Source: Oncomelania hupensis
Lineage: Eukaryota; Mollusca; Gastropoda; Littorinimorpha; Pomatiopsidae
Assembly (NCBI GenBank): GCA_036898135.1
Contig: CM072513.1
Location: 83,599,032-83,663,031, forward strand
DNA length: 64,000 nucleotides
Direction: 5' to 3'
Position numbers and translations under genes: made by a program. The notes below the pieces were generated by a model. That model saw nothing but the letters and a program-made list of their open reading frames with translations. It was not told where the DNA came from and searched no databases. Numbering within the stretch: the first letter of the stretch is position 1; each line of letters starts with the position of its first letter. Positions 1 through 10,500 of this stretch are shown one piece after another.

Positions 1-540
1 AGGCGATAGTCCACATGTAAGGTAAAACTGAATCTTCCAATCAAAATACAAAACAGTATAACCCGAAATTTGAAGAAAAAAGGGTCTTATACATTGGTAC
101 ACAAGAGAATCAATCTTTCCCTGCCTTGTCCATCTCTCCTCCATCCGTCCAACTGTCACGTGGCTGGACCTTCGGGCTGGCTCTGTCTGCATTGTTGGCG
201 TTTTGCATCGTGTCCATCATTGCAGTTTGCATTGTGCATGATGAAACATAGCTGTTGTTTGACCAACGCTTGACCAATACACAGCCTCCATTGTCCCTCA
301 CTTTAGACCACTACTCCCGAGATTTCAGTTATGCAGCCTGCAAACTCGGGCGGCGCACAGCTGGAATTCTCTACCTTAAAAGATGGGGAAGGAAGAAGAA
401 GGGGATGAGTAGGAAGTGGACTAACGGTCCGCACACCCAGGCAACGCACTTTGGAACTAGACGGGGAAGCAGCAGAACAACAATAACAAGAAGATGAACA
501 AGCACAAAGAGGCGGAGGACGGGGTACAGAAGGAGGAGAA
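1..540. other. No recognised feature
   Basis: I see no gene, RNA or repeat that can be supported here. Short open frames on both strands have no recognisable motif. The last part grades into the purine-rich minisatellite that follows. Confidence 0.5.
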
Positions 541-1465
541 GAAACAGAAGGAGGAGAAGGAAATAGAAGGAACAGAATGACTAGAAGGAACAGAAGTAGT
601 AGAAGGAACACAAGTAGTAGAAGGAACAGAAGGAGTAGAAGGAACAGCATGACTAGAAGGAACAGCATGACTAGAAGGAACAGAAGTAGTAGAATGAGCA
701 AAAGAAGTAGAAGGAACAGAAGTAGTAGAAGGAGCAAAAGGAGTAGAAGGAACAGAAGTAGTAGAAGGAACAGAAGGAGTAGAAGGAACAGAAGTAGTAG
801 AAGGAACAGAATGACTAGAAGGAATAGAAGTAGTAGAAGGAGCAAAATGAGTAGAAGGAACAGAAGTAGTAGAAGGAACAGAACGAGTAGAAGGAACAGA
901 ATGGGTAAAAGGAACGGAATGAGTAGAAGGAACGGAATGAGTAGAAGGAACAGAATGAATACAAGGAACAAAAGGAGTAGAAGGAACGGAATGAGTACAA
1001 GGAACAAAAGGAGTAGAAGGAACAGAATGAGTAGAAGGAACAAAAGGAGTAGAAGGAACAAAAGGAGTAGAAGGAACAGAATGAGTACAAGGAACAAAAG
1101 GAGTAGAAGGAACGGAATGAGTACAAGGAACAAAAGGAGTAGAAGGAACAGAATGAATACAAGGAACAAAAGGAGTAGAAGGAACGGAATGAGTACAAGG
1201 AACAAAAGGAGTAGAAGGAACAAAAGGAGTAGATGGAACAGAATGAGTAGAAGGAACAAAAGGAGTAGAAGGAACAGAATGAGTAGAAGGAACAAAAGGA
1301 GTAGAAGGAACAGATTGAATAGAAGGAACAAAATGATTAGAAGGAACAGAAGGAGCAAAAGGAGTAGAAGGAACAGAATGAGTAGAAGGACCAAAAGGAG
1401 TAGAATGAACAGAAGGTGGAGAAGGAACAGAAGGAGGAGAAAGAACAGAAGGCGGAGAAGGAGAA
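541..1465. repeat. 18-bp minisatellite, about 50 copies
   Basis: A purine-rich unit of 18 bases (AGAAGGAACAGAATGAGT and variants such as AGAAGGAACAAAAGGAGT) repeats about 50 times. Because 18 is a multiple of three and the unit has few stops, one + frame and all three - frames stay open, giving hexapeptide repeats. The - frame at 457-1662 reads as a Pro/Ser/Thr-rich repeat resembling mucin, but it has no signal peptide or non-repeat domain that I can see. I treat the frames as by-products of the array. Confidence 0.9.
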
Positions 1466-1732
1466 CAAGCAGAAAGAGGCGGATAAAAATGACCCCATAT
1501 TCGTAAGAAGTAAGAGGATAGAATTTTTTTTGTAAAAGGAACAATATATGAGAAGATGAAGAAACTAGAAGAAGAAAAAGAAGGAGAAGAAGAGTGCGAG
1601 GAGAAGGGAGAAACATGTCTTGTATAGCGCAGTGTCAAACAATGCGTGACGCTTGTCCTCAAGTCAGCAATAAATACCTCTGTACACAGCCTGCAATATA
1701 AAGAGGAATAGCAAGAGGAGGAGGAGGAGTGG

Positions 1733-1937
1733 GGCCGGGTAGCTCAGTTGGTAAGAGCGTCTTGCTAGTAACCGAAAGGTCGCTGGTTCGAATCCCGGAT
1801 TGGTCAACGTGTGATCATATTATTTTCCCCTTTACCAACAACTGGCCCGCTGGTGTCAGCATAAATCGGTCCAGTAGTCACCTATATGCGAAAGTGTCGT
1901 GTGACTATAATCTACAAACAACAACAACAACAACAAC
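1733..1937 (+). mobile_element. tRNA-derived SINE with CAA tail
   Basis: The head at 1733-1807 folds roughly like a tRNA. It has a D-arm/A box (TAGCTCAGTTGG), a B box (GGTTCGAATCC) and an acceptor stem of six pairs including G-T wobbles. The anticodon and T stems are degraded, so a working tRNA is unlikely. The putative anticodon position reads AGT (Thr). About 110 bases of unrelated body follow, ending in a (CAA)n tail at about 1914-1937, the layout of a tRNA-derived SINE. No target duplication was resolved. Confidence 0.75.
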
Positions 1938-2029
1938 GAGGAGGAGGAGATGAGGAATAAAAGAGGAGTTTCCAATGTGAAGACAAAGAAGATGGCAAAG
2001 GAAGACAAGAAATGTAAAGAAATAAAGAA

Positions 2030-2083
<54 letters not shown>
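2030..2083. repeat. GA microsatellite
   Basis: An almost pure (GA)n tract with one AAAGA interruption separates the SINE region from the family A copy. Confidence 0.95.
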
Positions 2084-2088
<5 letters not shown>

Positions 2089-2090
2089 TA

Positions 2091-2291
2091 TTCATTGCTT
2101 ACAGGGTCCAGCGGACTGCAAAGAGCCGAATCAGGACCACAAAATCAAGACCTCAACTTGGCTGAAAGAGGATTCACTCCTGATCCGCAGAAAAGATCTG
2201 CCGAAACAACCCTAGTGCTAACACTGAAGGCACTCCACCAGCCGGTCACTTTGCAATAAAGACATCCCACGCAGGGATAATAATAATAATA

Positions 2292-2350
<59 letters not shown>

Positions 2351-3296
2351 GGATTTTTATATAGCGGGTACTCCAGCCTATGACCAGACTCACCACGCTT
2401 TACATAGTCATTACATAAAAATGCATGCACTCGATCAAACATCACTTTTGCTACGATACACCAAAAGACGGAACAGTAAAGGTAAAAACTATTTACAACT
2501 ATGTACACAAATGACAAAAAAGACAGAAATAGACTATTTACAACTATGTACACAAATGACAAAAAAGACAGAAATAGTATAGCAAAAACTTATTCACAGC
2601 TATTTATATGCTGGGTTAGACCCAGGAAGAAAAACAGTATAAATATTTACAGTCGTATATACACTTACGGATCAGACAGAAACATAAGAGGAGAGAATGG
2701 AAAGCTATTCTGTCTTTTTTGTCATTTATGTATATAGTTGTAAATAGTTTTTACCTTTACTGTTCCGTCTTTTGGTGTATCGTAGCAAAAGTGATGTTTG
2801 ATCGAGTGCATGTATTTTCTATGTAATGACTATGTAAAGCGTGGTGAGTCTGGTCATAGGCTGGAGTACCCGCTATATAAAAATCCGTTATTATTATTCT
2901 TATTATTAGAGAAAAGACTCTCTGAGGTTATACTCTAATTTATCGAACCCCTGTTTACAAAAACAAAATAGAAGACAAAGATCATTATAAAATCTCAACA
3001 AAATACATACATGTAATATGCCTACATTGCCAAATAATAACATCATAGGAAGCCCCAGTGACCATTGGGCAGAAAGCGTCCAACATTCCCAAGCTGATCC
3101 AACAGACCTCACACACAAATGAGGAGTTTGTGCCGGAAAAGTTTTCAAGGTAGGTGACTGGTCCAGTGAAGAAGAAGATAGTATAGTAGATTGATAGAAC
3201 AGAATATGATTGATAAAGAACAAAGGAGAAAGACAGCAACAGTGGGAATTTAAAGCACAAAATTTCCAGAAAGCGGGGATACTATTTATACTGAAA
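2091..3296 (-). mobile_element. Family A non-LTR element, copy 1, interrupted
   Basis: The 3' half (2091-2277) and 5' half (2910-3296) match, on the - strand, a repeat seen again at 35000-36320 (+) and 61172-61746 (-). It carries the shared 3' motif CCGAATCAGGACC and an internal frame with the conserved run SLGLPMMLLFGNVGIL. A foldback element (2278-2909) splits it. The 5' end stops at the TATAAATAG-like box, so it is slightly truncated compared with the other two copies. What the family encodes, if anything, is unknown. Confidence 0.75.
2278..2909. mobile_element. Foldback insertion with ATT tails on both sides
   Basis: Left arm 2350-2532 and right arm 2704-2889 are reverse complements over about 185 bases with few mismatches. 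The loop is about 125-170 bases, and a 45-bp direct duplication lies at 2488-2577. The left flank is (TAA)n (2278-2349) and the right flank (TTATTATTATTC..) (2889-2909). Each arm therefore ends outward in an ATT-type tail next to the motif TATATAAAAATCCG. This looks like two copies of one short retroposon in head-to-head orientation, or a single foldback element. Confidence 0.65.
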
Positions 3297-3303
3297 TTTA
3301 CAG

Positions 3304-3605
3304 CGAGCGTTGTGGCCAAGTGGGCTAAGGCGGGGCTAACTTGCCTTGTCCGCAGGCCAGAAACCAATGGCGCCTCACAGGTGATCGAGCCAGCATGGGA
3401 GCGTTATGTTTCTCCGAATATTATTTACTTTCGACTCGGGCAACGTCTCGGGGGTTTTCTCCGGGTACTCCGGTTTGCTCCCCCAGCAAAATTTGAAAAA
3501 GAAACAACGAATGTTAGGTAGGTTGGGTTTGGGCGCGCCACAGGCTATGCCTTACCCAGGGGAGGCGGCCCCGAGTTTCCCAATAAAAATGGACAATAAA
3601 GCAAC
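3304..3605 (+). mobile_element. tRNA-derived SINE, family B copy 1
   Basis: It matches 19784-20090 for about 300 bases. The head has an A-box-like TGGCCAAGTGGG; the B box is damaged by a small deletion compared with the sister copy. A central motif at 3449-3482 (GGGGGTTTTCTCCGGGTACT) is shared with two other SINE types in this window. The copy starts a few bases after the 5' end of the family A copy. Confidence 0.75.
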
Positions 3606-3629
3606 GAAATCCCCGGCATCCCCACGGGG

Positions 3630-3670
3630 GGAGGGGGAGAGAGAGAGAGAGAGAGAGGGAGAGAGAGGTG
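3630..3670. repeat. GA microsatellite
   Basis: A short imperfect (GA)n tract follows SINE family B copy 1. Confidence 0.85.
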
Positions 3671-4377
3671 GAATGAGCCAACGTCGATGTCTACTACGAT
3701 TATGATCGATCACTGTCGAAGTCCACGATGATGACGAGGTTGAAATCAGACATCCTTACCGAAGTAAAAAAAATGTCTGTTGAGGTCAATAAGAAGTCAA
3801 AAAGTGGAGCTTGATTGATGGCAGCACAATCATGTAGTTCACTGGTAGCCACTTCAAAATAAATGTCCAGTCTTTGATGCTTCAAACATCGCAGTTCACT
3901 CGCCACTTACTTTGGTATATTCCCAGATTAGAGGAGAGTCCGTGTCAAAACAGTATCATCTAAAACATAATGAAGTTAAAAAAATAGGATTAAGTGGATT
4001 CCAACAAACTATTTGTTGACATTCGCATGCCCGTACCTTATCTTATCACAAGTTTGCACCTAAAAGTTTAATATCTGGGCAAATCACAGCAAGAAAGCCT
4101 GAGCAGAAACGCGTTAACTTTTGCTTTTGCTACACCATTTTTGTCTTTATCAACGAAGAGCCCATAATTCCTGATTATCTTTCTTGACCGCAGCATCCCC
4201 CCGCCATGTTATCGGTTTTGGAGTGTGATTCGCTTGGAATGAAAGGGCAGTGAACGTTCAAGAGTGCAGTGGGGGGAAAGGGAGGGGGACAGGAAGGGGG
4301 AATGAAGAGGAACAGCGGGGTGAACATTAACACAAGGAAAGAAAGGAAGGGACGAAAAGAGTAAATGTTAAACAATG

Positions 4378-4378
<1 letters not shown>
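3671..4378. other. Unassigned; one non-repetitive small ORF on the - strand
   Basis: No repeat or known gene is recognised. A 68-codon - strand frame at 3700-3906 has ordinary amino-acid composition, starts at a GTG directly after a TAA and matches nothing I know. It may be a fragment of an unrecognised element or chance. The stretch 4255-4340 is G/A-rich. Confidence 0.4.

Positions 4379-4450
<72 letters not shown>
4379..4450. repeat. CT microsatellite
   Basis: A pure (CT)n tract of about 70 bases. Confidence 0.95.
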
Positions 4451-4454
<4 letters not shown>

Positions 4455-4489
4455 ATAATGTACTCACATAGATCTATTATATATTTGCA

Positions 4490-4583
4490 TGTGTTAAGGA
4501 CTAGCTGGAAGAAAGGACCTCTGGACCTAAAGCTACTATCCTTATGTAATAAACGTTTTTCAGTTTCAGTTTCAGTTTCTCTC
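4490..4583 (+). mobile_element. 3' end of a non-LTR element with CAGTTT tail
   Basis: The motif CTGGACCTAAAGC followed by ATGTAATAAACG and three CAGTTT units resembles a LINE or SINE 3' terminus. The first part is shared with the 3' end of family A (CTGGACCTAAAGC..ATGTAAT). Only the last ~90 bases are present, so it is 5'-truncated. The 5' LTR of element 1 begins immediately after it. Confidence 0.55.
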
Positions 4584-6579
4584 TGTCACGCTACGCAGTT
4601 TGCAGTCGCGCGCCTATGTATATAGTTAATCATCAGCCTGTACATAGAGGTTAAAAGTTACGGTAGTCAAGGGGAGAGAATCAGAATAAATTAATTTGGT
4701 TTATAATTAATAAAAGTAGCGAATGATTTGCGCCCGTGCGGAACGCACTATGTTAGAAAACAGCATAGTTGGCTATTTTGTTATTGAGAAGATTAATTGC
4801 TGCCATGCGATATTCTATGTGTGAAATGCGTGCTCTAATCGCGAACGGTGTAGGGAATGAATTATAATTAAAACGAGTATATTCTAGAAGATTCTTAGCT
4901 AATCGTATAAAACCCCATGCACTGTATATTTTGATAGGAGCAGTAACAGTTGCATATCGCTTTTGTAGCCAGAATCAAACAGATCCAAGTTGGGTCAAGG
5001 TGCCAGTTAGTGACTTTGTCTGTGGGTCGTACTGATCAGACCGTCAACGAAAAAGAGCCTATTATCGGAAGAGGAGGACTGTTTTGGGAACACTTTGGAA
5101 GTGTTTGTTTAACTGGAACTGTTCTAAGCTGTTTAGAATACCTACTGTGTATTCTCGGTGAAATCTGAGTTATCTACGTATAACGTCGGGTGACCTGTGA
5201 CTCCGTCTAGGACTTCTTCTGCCTGTATTATCACCTTGCCTAACATTCCGTGTCTGTGTGTTTGTCCAGTCATTGTGTGTCTTTGTCAACAGGCCGGAGG
5301 ATCCACTGGTAGCCGTAAGTTATTTACCTCAATTTCTCAGTTGGCCATAGCGTTCGGGGGTTTGGGTTATGCATGCAGTGTGAATGAATAGTTAATTATG
5401 TTTTCTTAAATTCTATTTTATGTTTCATATTATTTGCTGCATAAATACCTAGAGAGAGAGAGAATTTTCTAAACTGAATTATAAATTAAATAATTATAAA
5501 TTGATATAAAAGAATTCGCTGTTATGTAGCGAAGAGATGACAGAAAGGAGGTGATTGTGAATGTATATGCGCGATGACAGGGAGGATGAGTAAGGATGAT
5601 GAAAGGGAGACAACTATTCCGATAGCGGGATGCTTGTGCAGTATATTGTAATATAATTATTAATGGTTGCGTATTTTTGTATGTATTGTTGTAGATGTAC
5701 CAAAACCAAAACCTTAGAGCAGATCATTGATGATGTGCTGAAACCTTGCTGGTGTGAAGCTGGTGTGCCTCGGCCTATTACGCCGGTGTTCTGTGTGTCA
5801 ACCTCAGTTGCGAAGGTTGTGGTATTCGCCCAAGGAACTTTATTTCGTTTATAAAGCACACACACGCACACTCCACCATACACAACAAATAACTATAACC
5901 ATTGATAGACAATTGTGAGGAATAATAATTGTTTTACATGTGATAAATTATAAATTACAGCACATTGAGATATATTTAATCTGAATTGATTGATAAACGT
6001 TGTTGAGTAATATTACCTACTAGATTAAGTAACCCTGTGATTGTATAGTTTTGTCTGGGGGAATTATTTCGCCAGATATTAATTAATTAATAATTTAGAT
6101 TAATTTCTTATAAATTCTATTTTGCATAAAGGATAAATTTTCTTATTCATTTTATATAATATAAGAGACTTGTTGTATCTGTTTGAAATTTAAGTGGAAC
6201 AAAGTTTGAATATTTATAAAGATTTAAAGCAGTTGCTTACTGTGTATTTACTTCGTTGTCAGTAAGCTGTTTCAGCCATAATTATTATAAATCTCTGGTA
6301 CATTTGTAGTTAGTCATTTTCCATTTTGATTTAGTTATCATTATTATTTTGAGCGAAATGTTTATGTATTAGTTTGGGGTTATATTAGTGGGATTGAGGG
6401 TTGGTAGGTTGGGAAGTGGGATAAAGGGAGTTAATTTTGAGTATGAATGTGTGTGTGAAATAAAGAAATTGTCTTGTTACTTCTGGTTTTGTCTTTTAGA
6501 GTTTATTTAGGTGTTGGGTTTTTTTCTCGTGTGGAAGTTACACATGTCGAACCTCTGTTGAGGCAGTTGGGACGTGACA
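4584..6579 (+). repeat. 5' LTR of element 1 (1996 bp)
   Basis: It spans TGTCACG to GTGACA and matches 10993-13787 apart from the LINE insertion there. At about 2 kb it is long for a Gypsy LTR. A TATAAAA box lies at 4906-4912 and a polyadenylation signal AATAAA at 6459-6464, which would place U3 in the first ~350 bases. Confidence 0.93.
4906..4912 (+). promoter_or_regulatory. TATA box in 5' LTR
   Basis: TATAAAA sits about 320 bases into the LTR, with a second copy at the matching place in the 3' LTR (11315-11321). It is the most likely core promoter for the element's transcript; the start would be near 4935-4940 by usual spacing (inference). Confidence 0.55.
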
Positions 6580-6581
6580 TT

Positions 6582-6598
6582 TGGTGGCAGCGGTGGGA
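6582..6598 (+). promoter_or_regulatory. Primer binding site, tRNA-Leu type
   Basis: TGGTGGCAGCGGTGGGA begins two bases after the LTR end. Its reverse complement, TCCCACCGCTGCCACCA, equals the 3' end of a common metazoan tRNA-Leu plus CCA as I remember that sequence. A duplicate lies at 7207-7223. Confidence 0.75.
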
Positions 6599-6956
6599 TA
6601 GATCTAGGAAGGGATAGGGGGAAGTAGTTAGGGTAGATTTATTTTTGATTGTTTAGGTACCAGAAGTCAGTGTTTGTTTCTTTGTCGTCTTGTGTGTCGG
6701 ATGAGTGGCCAGTGGGTGGTTGGTCGGGAGTGAGGTTGCGCTGCGCAAAAGGGTTCACACCCCGAGCGTGTGTGCACAAACGGGGGGTTGAGGTAAGCAA
6801 CTTTGTCGTCGAGGCCTAGACGATAAGGGACTTCTCCGGCTCCTGTTACCGTTTACTTGTCATTTGTTCGACTGTTTGTATATGTGTTAATCGTTATTTG
6901 TTTCATTTGTTATTCACCCATTTTTTTCCCATTTTTCATTCTTAGTCCGCGAATGT

Positions 6957-7202
6957 ATGCTGACGAGGGCTGCGACTCGGAGAGCAGCTGAGCAGGCGCG
7001 AGCGATGGATCAGTACACGGAGGCCGACGCAGCCGCTTCGCGTCAGGCACCGATGGACGAGGAAACCACAGTGAGTACGCCTTTCGCTCATAGTACTCGC
7101 ATGGCAGCTGATCTTACTCCCACTTCAGTTAAGACCGGTGCAGGAAGAACTAGCGAGGGCATGGAAGTATATCTTAGATACAAGGAGGCAGTTGGGACGT
7201 GA
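6957..7202 (+). pseudogene. Truncated gag start in duplication unit 1
   Basis: This 81-codon frame encodes the same N-terminus as the full gag (MLTRAATRRAAEQ...). It runs into the duplicated LTR tip after codon ~76 and stops. It lies upstream of the true start at 7582, so on a full-length transcript it would act as an upstream frame that competes for initiation. Confidence 0.85.
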
Positions 7203-7581
7203 CATTTGGTGGCAGCGGTGGGATAGATCTAGGAAGGGATAGGGGGAAGTAGTTAGGGTAGATTTATTTTTGATTGTTTAGGTACCAGAAGTCAGTGTTT
7301 GTTTCTTTGTCGTCTTGTGTGTCGGATGAGTGGCCAGTGGGTGGTTGGTCGGGAGTGAGGTTGCGCTGCGCAAAAGGGTTCACACCCCGAGCGTGTGTGC
7401 ACAAACGGGGGGTTGAGGTAAGCAACTTTGTCGTCGAGGCCTAGACGATAAGGGACTTCTCCGGCTCCTGTTACCGTTTACTTGTCATTTGTTCGACTGT
7501 TTGTATATGTGTTAATCGTTATTTGTTTCATTTGTTATTCACCCATTTTTTTCCCATTTTTCATTCTTAGTCCGCGACTGT

Positions 7582-10500
7582 ATGCTGACGAGGGCTGCGA
7601 CTCGGAGAGCAGCTGAGCAGGCGCGAGCGATGGATCAGTACACGGAGGCCGACGCAGCCGCTTCGCGTCAGGCACCGATGGACGAGGAAACCACAGTGAG
7701 TACGCCTTTCGCTCATAGTACTCGCATGGCAGCTGATCTTACTCCCACTTCAGTTAAGACCGGTGCAGGAAGAACTAGCGAGGGCATGGAAGTATATCTT
7801 AGATACAAGGAACTAGGCGCTAGCATGGGACTGAAGGGAGCAGGTCTAGCCAGTTTTGTGGTAGACGGGGCGAAGAGGGAGCAAGAGGCCGCTAGATTAG
7901 CGAGAGAGATAGAACTAGAGCGGGAAGATAGAGCGAAAGAAACAGCTAGGCTCGAGAGGAGGATGGAACGCGAAGAGAAGAAAAGAGCAGAAGAGTTGGC
8001 CCTAGCAGAGAAGAGGATGGAACGAGAGCGTAAGGAAAGAGCAGAGGAGTTAGCCCTGATGGAAAGGAGGCTAGAGCAAGAGCGCAAAGATAAAGCTAGA
8101 GAACTGAAGCTCTTAGAGAAGAAGATAGAATCTGAACGGGGTAATGTCGAGTTGCGACTGCAAGAAGAGCGCGCAGCTAGAGAGCAGGCCCGGGAAGACG
8201 ATAGAGAAAGGCTTAGGGCGCAGTTAGAGCAAGAGAAAGAACTAGAAGCCCAACGTAGGAGGGATAGAATTCAGGCTGATAGCTACAGGATCAAGGTCCA
8301 ACCATTTGATGGTAAAGAGGATATTGAGAGCTATCTTCAGCACTTTGAGCAAATAGCTAGAACTCAGAAATGGAGGGAAGAGACGTGGTCGGCTAGGTTG
8401 TCACCGTTGTTGTCAGGGGAGGCAAGAGAGACTTATCTGAAGTTAACTCCAGAGCAGATAGTCGATTTCGAAGTGGTCAGGGGGGCTCTTCTGAAACGTT
8501 TTAGGAGAGATGCCGACTACTACCGCAAGCAGTTCAGGGGGAGTAGGAAAGAAGGCACAGAGACTTTTCCGCAGTACTTGAGTAGAGTACAAGTCTTAGT
8601 GAAGAGATGGTTTTCTTTGGCTAAGAAAGATATAGATGATGCGGGCGTAGTGCTTGATGTCTTTCTGACTGAACAGTTGTTGTCAGTAATGAACCCCGAG
8701 TTAGAGCTGTTTGTGAGGGAGAGGCAGCCTGAGAACGGCGAGCAAGCAGCTGAGATTGCCCAATTACATGTAGATGCGAAACGGACAGTGAGTAACAGGC
8801 CAGTGTTCGGTAGCGTGCCATACAAGGGGGGTAATCGTGCCGTCAGTCAACCCGTAGGGGCAGCGAGGAGTGGTCCTAGTGGCAACAAGGGTGAAGAGGA
8901 TAAGAGGAGGGAACCTAGTGGGGAGAAACGTCCTGTGAAGTGTTTCAGGTGCGGGAAGCTAGGTCACGTAGCGAAGGAGTGCCGTAGTCCGAAACAGTTG
9001 CTACGTATCACTGTCAGTCCGGATTCAGGACCGATTCACTCGGAAATGACTAAGGCTAGCTTTAGTACCATTCAGCCTTACAACCCGTGGAGCATGGGAA
9101 CAGTCAGGGGTCAGCCTGTGAAAATTCTGAGAGATACTGGTGCCGAGGTGGGGGCAGTAGCAGCCAAGTGGGTGCGTCCTGAGGATATGACAGGTAGAGA
9201 GATCGAGGTCATGTTCGCTGATCAGGTCAAGTCAGGGAAGTATCCTACAGCGTACGTAGAAGTAGACTCAGCTTTTGTGAAGGGTACAGTAGAATTGATC
9301 GTCATCGAGCAAGTTGTACCTGATGTCATTCTTGGCAACTGGGTTACCTTCAAGGGAGGCTATCGAAGTCCCGTGGCTGTAGATGGGTTAGAGTGTGCGA
9401 TAGCCGCCGTTCAGACCAGGGCACAGGCCAAGGCAGAAGGGAAGCAGGAGAAAGCACTGCCGATTCCGAAGCCATTCCAACTCGATGTGACGCCCGATCA
9501 GTTGGCCAAGTTGCAGGAAGAAGATCCCACTTTAGCTAGAGCTAGAGAGTGCGAGAAGCAAGGGACGAAACTCAAGTCAGGCAAAGCGATAGTTAGCTTC
9601 ACCAAAAAGAAGGGCATTTTGTATAGAGTGCACCATCAGGGAGAAGAAGAGCTAACACAGCTAGTCGTGCCTAGCAAGCTTAGAGGAGAGGTGATGCGCC
9701 TGGCGCACGACCCTCCGATGGCCGGACACTTAGGTGGAAAGAGGACACGTGAGAGGATATGGGGGGTGTTCTATTGGCCTGGAATGTGCGGGGATGTTAG
9801 GCGTTTCTGCGAATCATGTCCCGAATGCCAGAAAACAGTTCCCAGGGGTAGGGTAGCAAAAGTTCCGCTGCAGAAACTACCTCTAGTTGATGAACCGTTT
9901 CAGAGAGTTGCAGTTGATATTGTAGGACCTATAAAACCTATGTCAGACAGAGGCAACCAGTACATTTTAGTCATGGTAGACTATGCGACACGGTATCCTG
10001 AGGCCGTAGCACTGAAAGGCATAGAGGCTGAGAGAGTTGCCGAAGCTTTGTGGGAGATCTGGACAAGAGTGGGGATCCCCAAAGAGATACTAACAGATCA
10101 AGGGACACAATTTATGTCAAACGTGATGGCCGAAGTAAACAGACTGTTAGCAATCCATGGGAAAGCAACAACACCATACCATCCAATGTGCGACGGGCTC
10201 GTGGAGCGTTTCAATGGCACACTCGTGTCGATGCTCAAAAAGCTGACGAAGGAGCAACCGAAAGCATGGGATAGGTACATACCAGCGCTGCTCTTCGCGT
10301 ATAGGGAAGTACCTCAAGAGAGCACAGGTTTTTCACCTTTTGAGCTACTGTATGGCAAGACAGTGAGGGGTCCCATGTCGGTTCTGAGAGATCTGTGGAC
10401 GAAGGACAGTCAAGGAGAAGAAGTGAAGGTGGCTAGTCAGTATGTTGTGGACCTGCGAAATAGAATCGAGGAAACGTGCGCACTAGCGAAGGAAAGTCTG

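Larger units (their letters stand above)
6561..7810 (+). repeat. 625-bp tandem duplication across LTR end, primer site and gag start
   Basis: Unit 1 (6561-7185) and unit 2 (7186-7810) are nearly identical; I noticed one difference, GCGAATG versus GCGACTG just before the start codon. The unit begins in the last 19 bases of the 5' LTR and includes the primer site, leader and first ~76 gag codons. The result is a second LTR tip and second primer site at 7186-7223. Confidence 0.92.

Noticed and set aside
303..1616. 437-codon Leu-rich and 401-codon Pro/Ser/Thr-rich - strand frames
   Set aside because: Both are translations of one 18-bp array whose unit lacks stops in several frames. No domain, signal peptide or splice context supports a gene.
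1733..1807. Functional tRNA gene (Thr-like anticodon AGT)
   Set aside because: The anticodon and T stems do not pair well, and the sequence continues into a SINE body with a CAA tail.
6957..7202. Separate small gene
   Set aside because: Identical to the gag N-terminus and cut off by the tandem duplication.
7713..8087. 124-codon - strand frame opposite gag
   Set aside because: It is the antisense shadow of the gag coiled-coil region; composition follows from the Glu/Arg codons.
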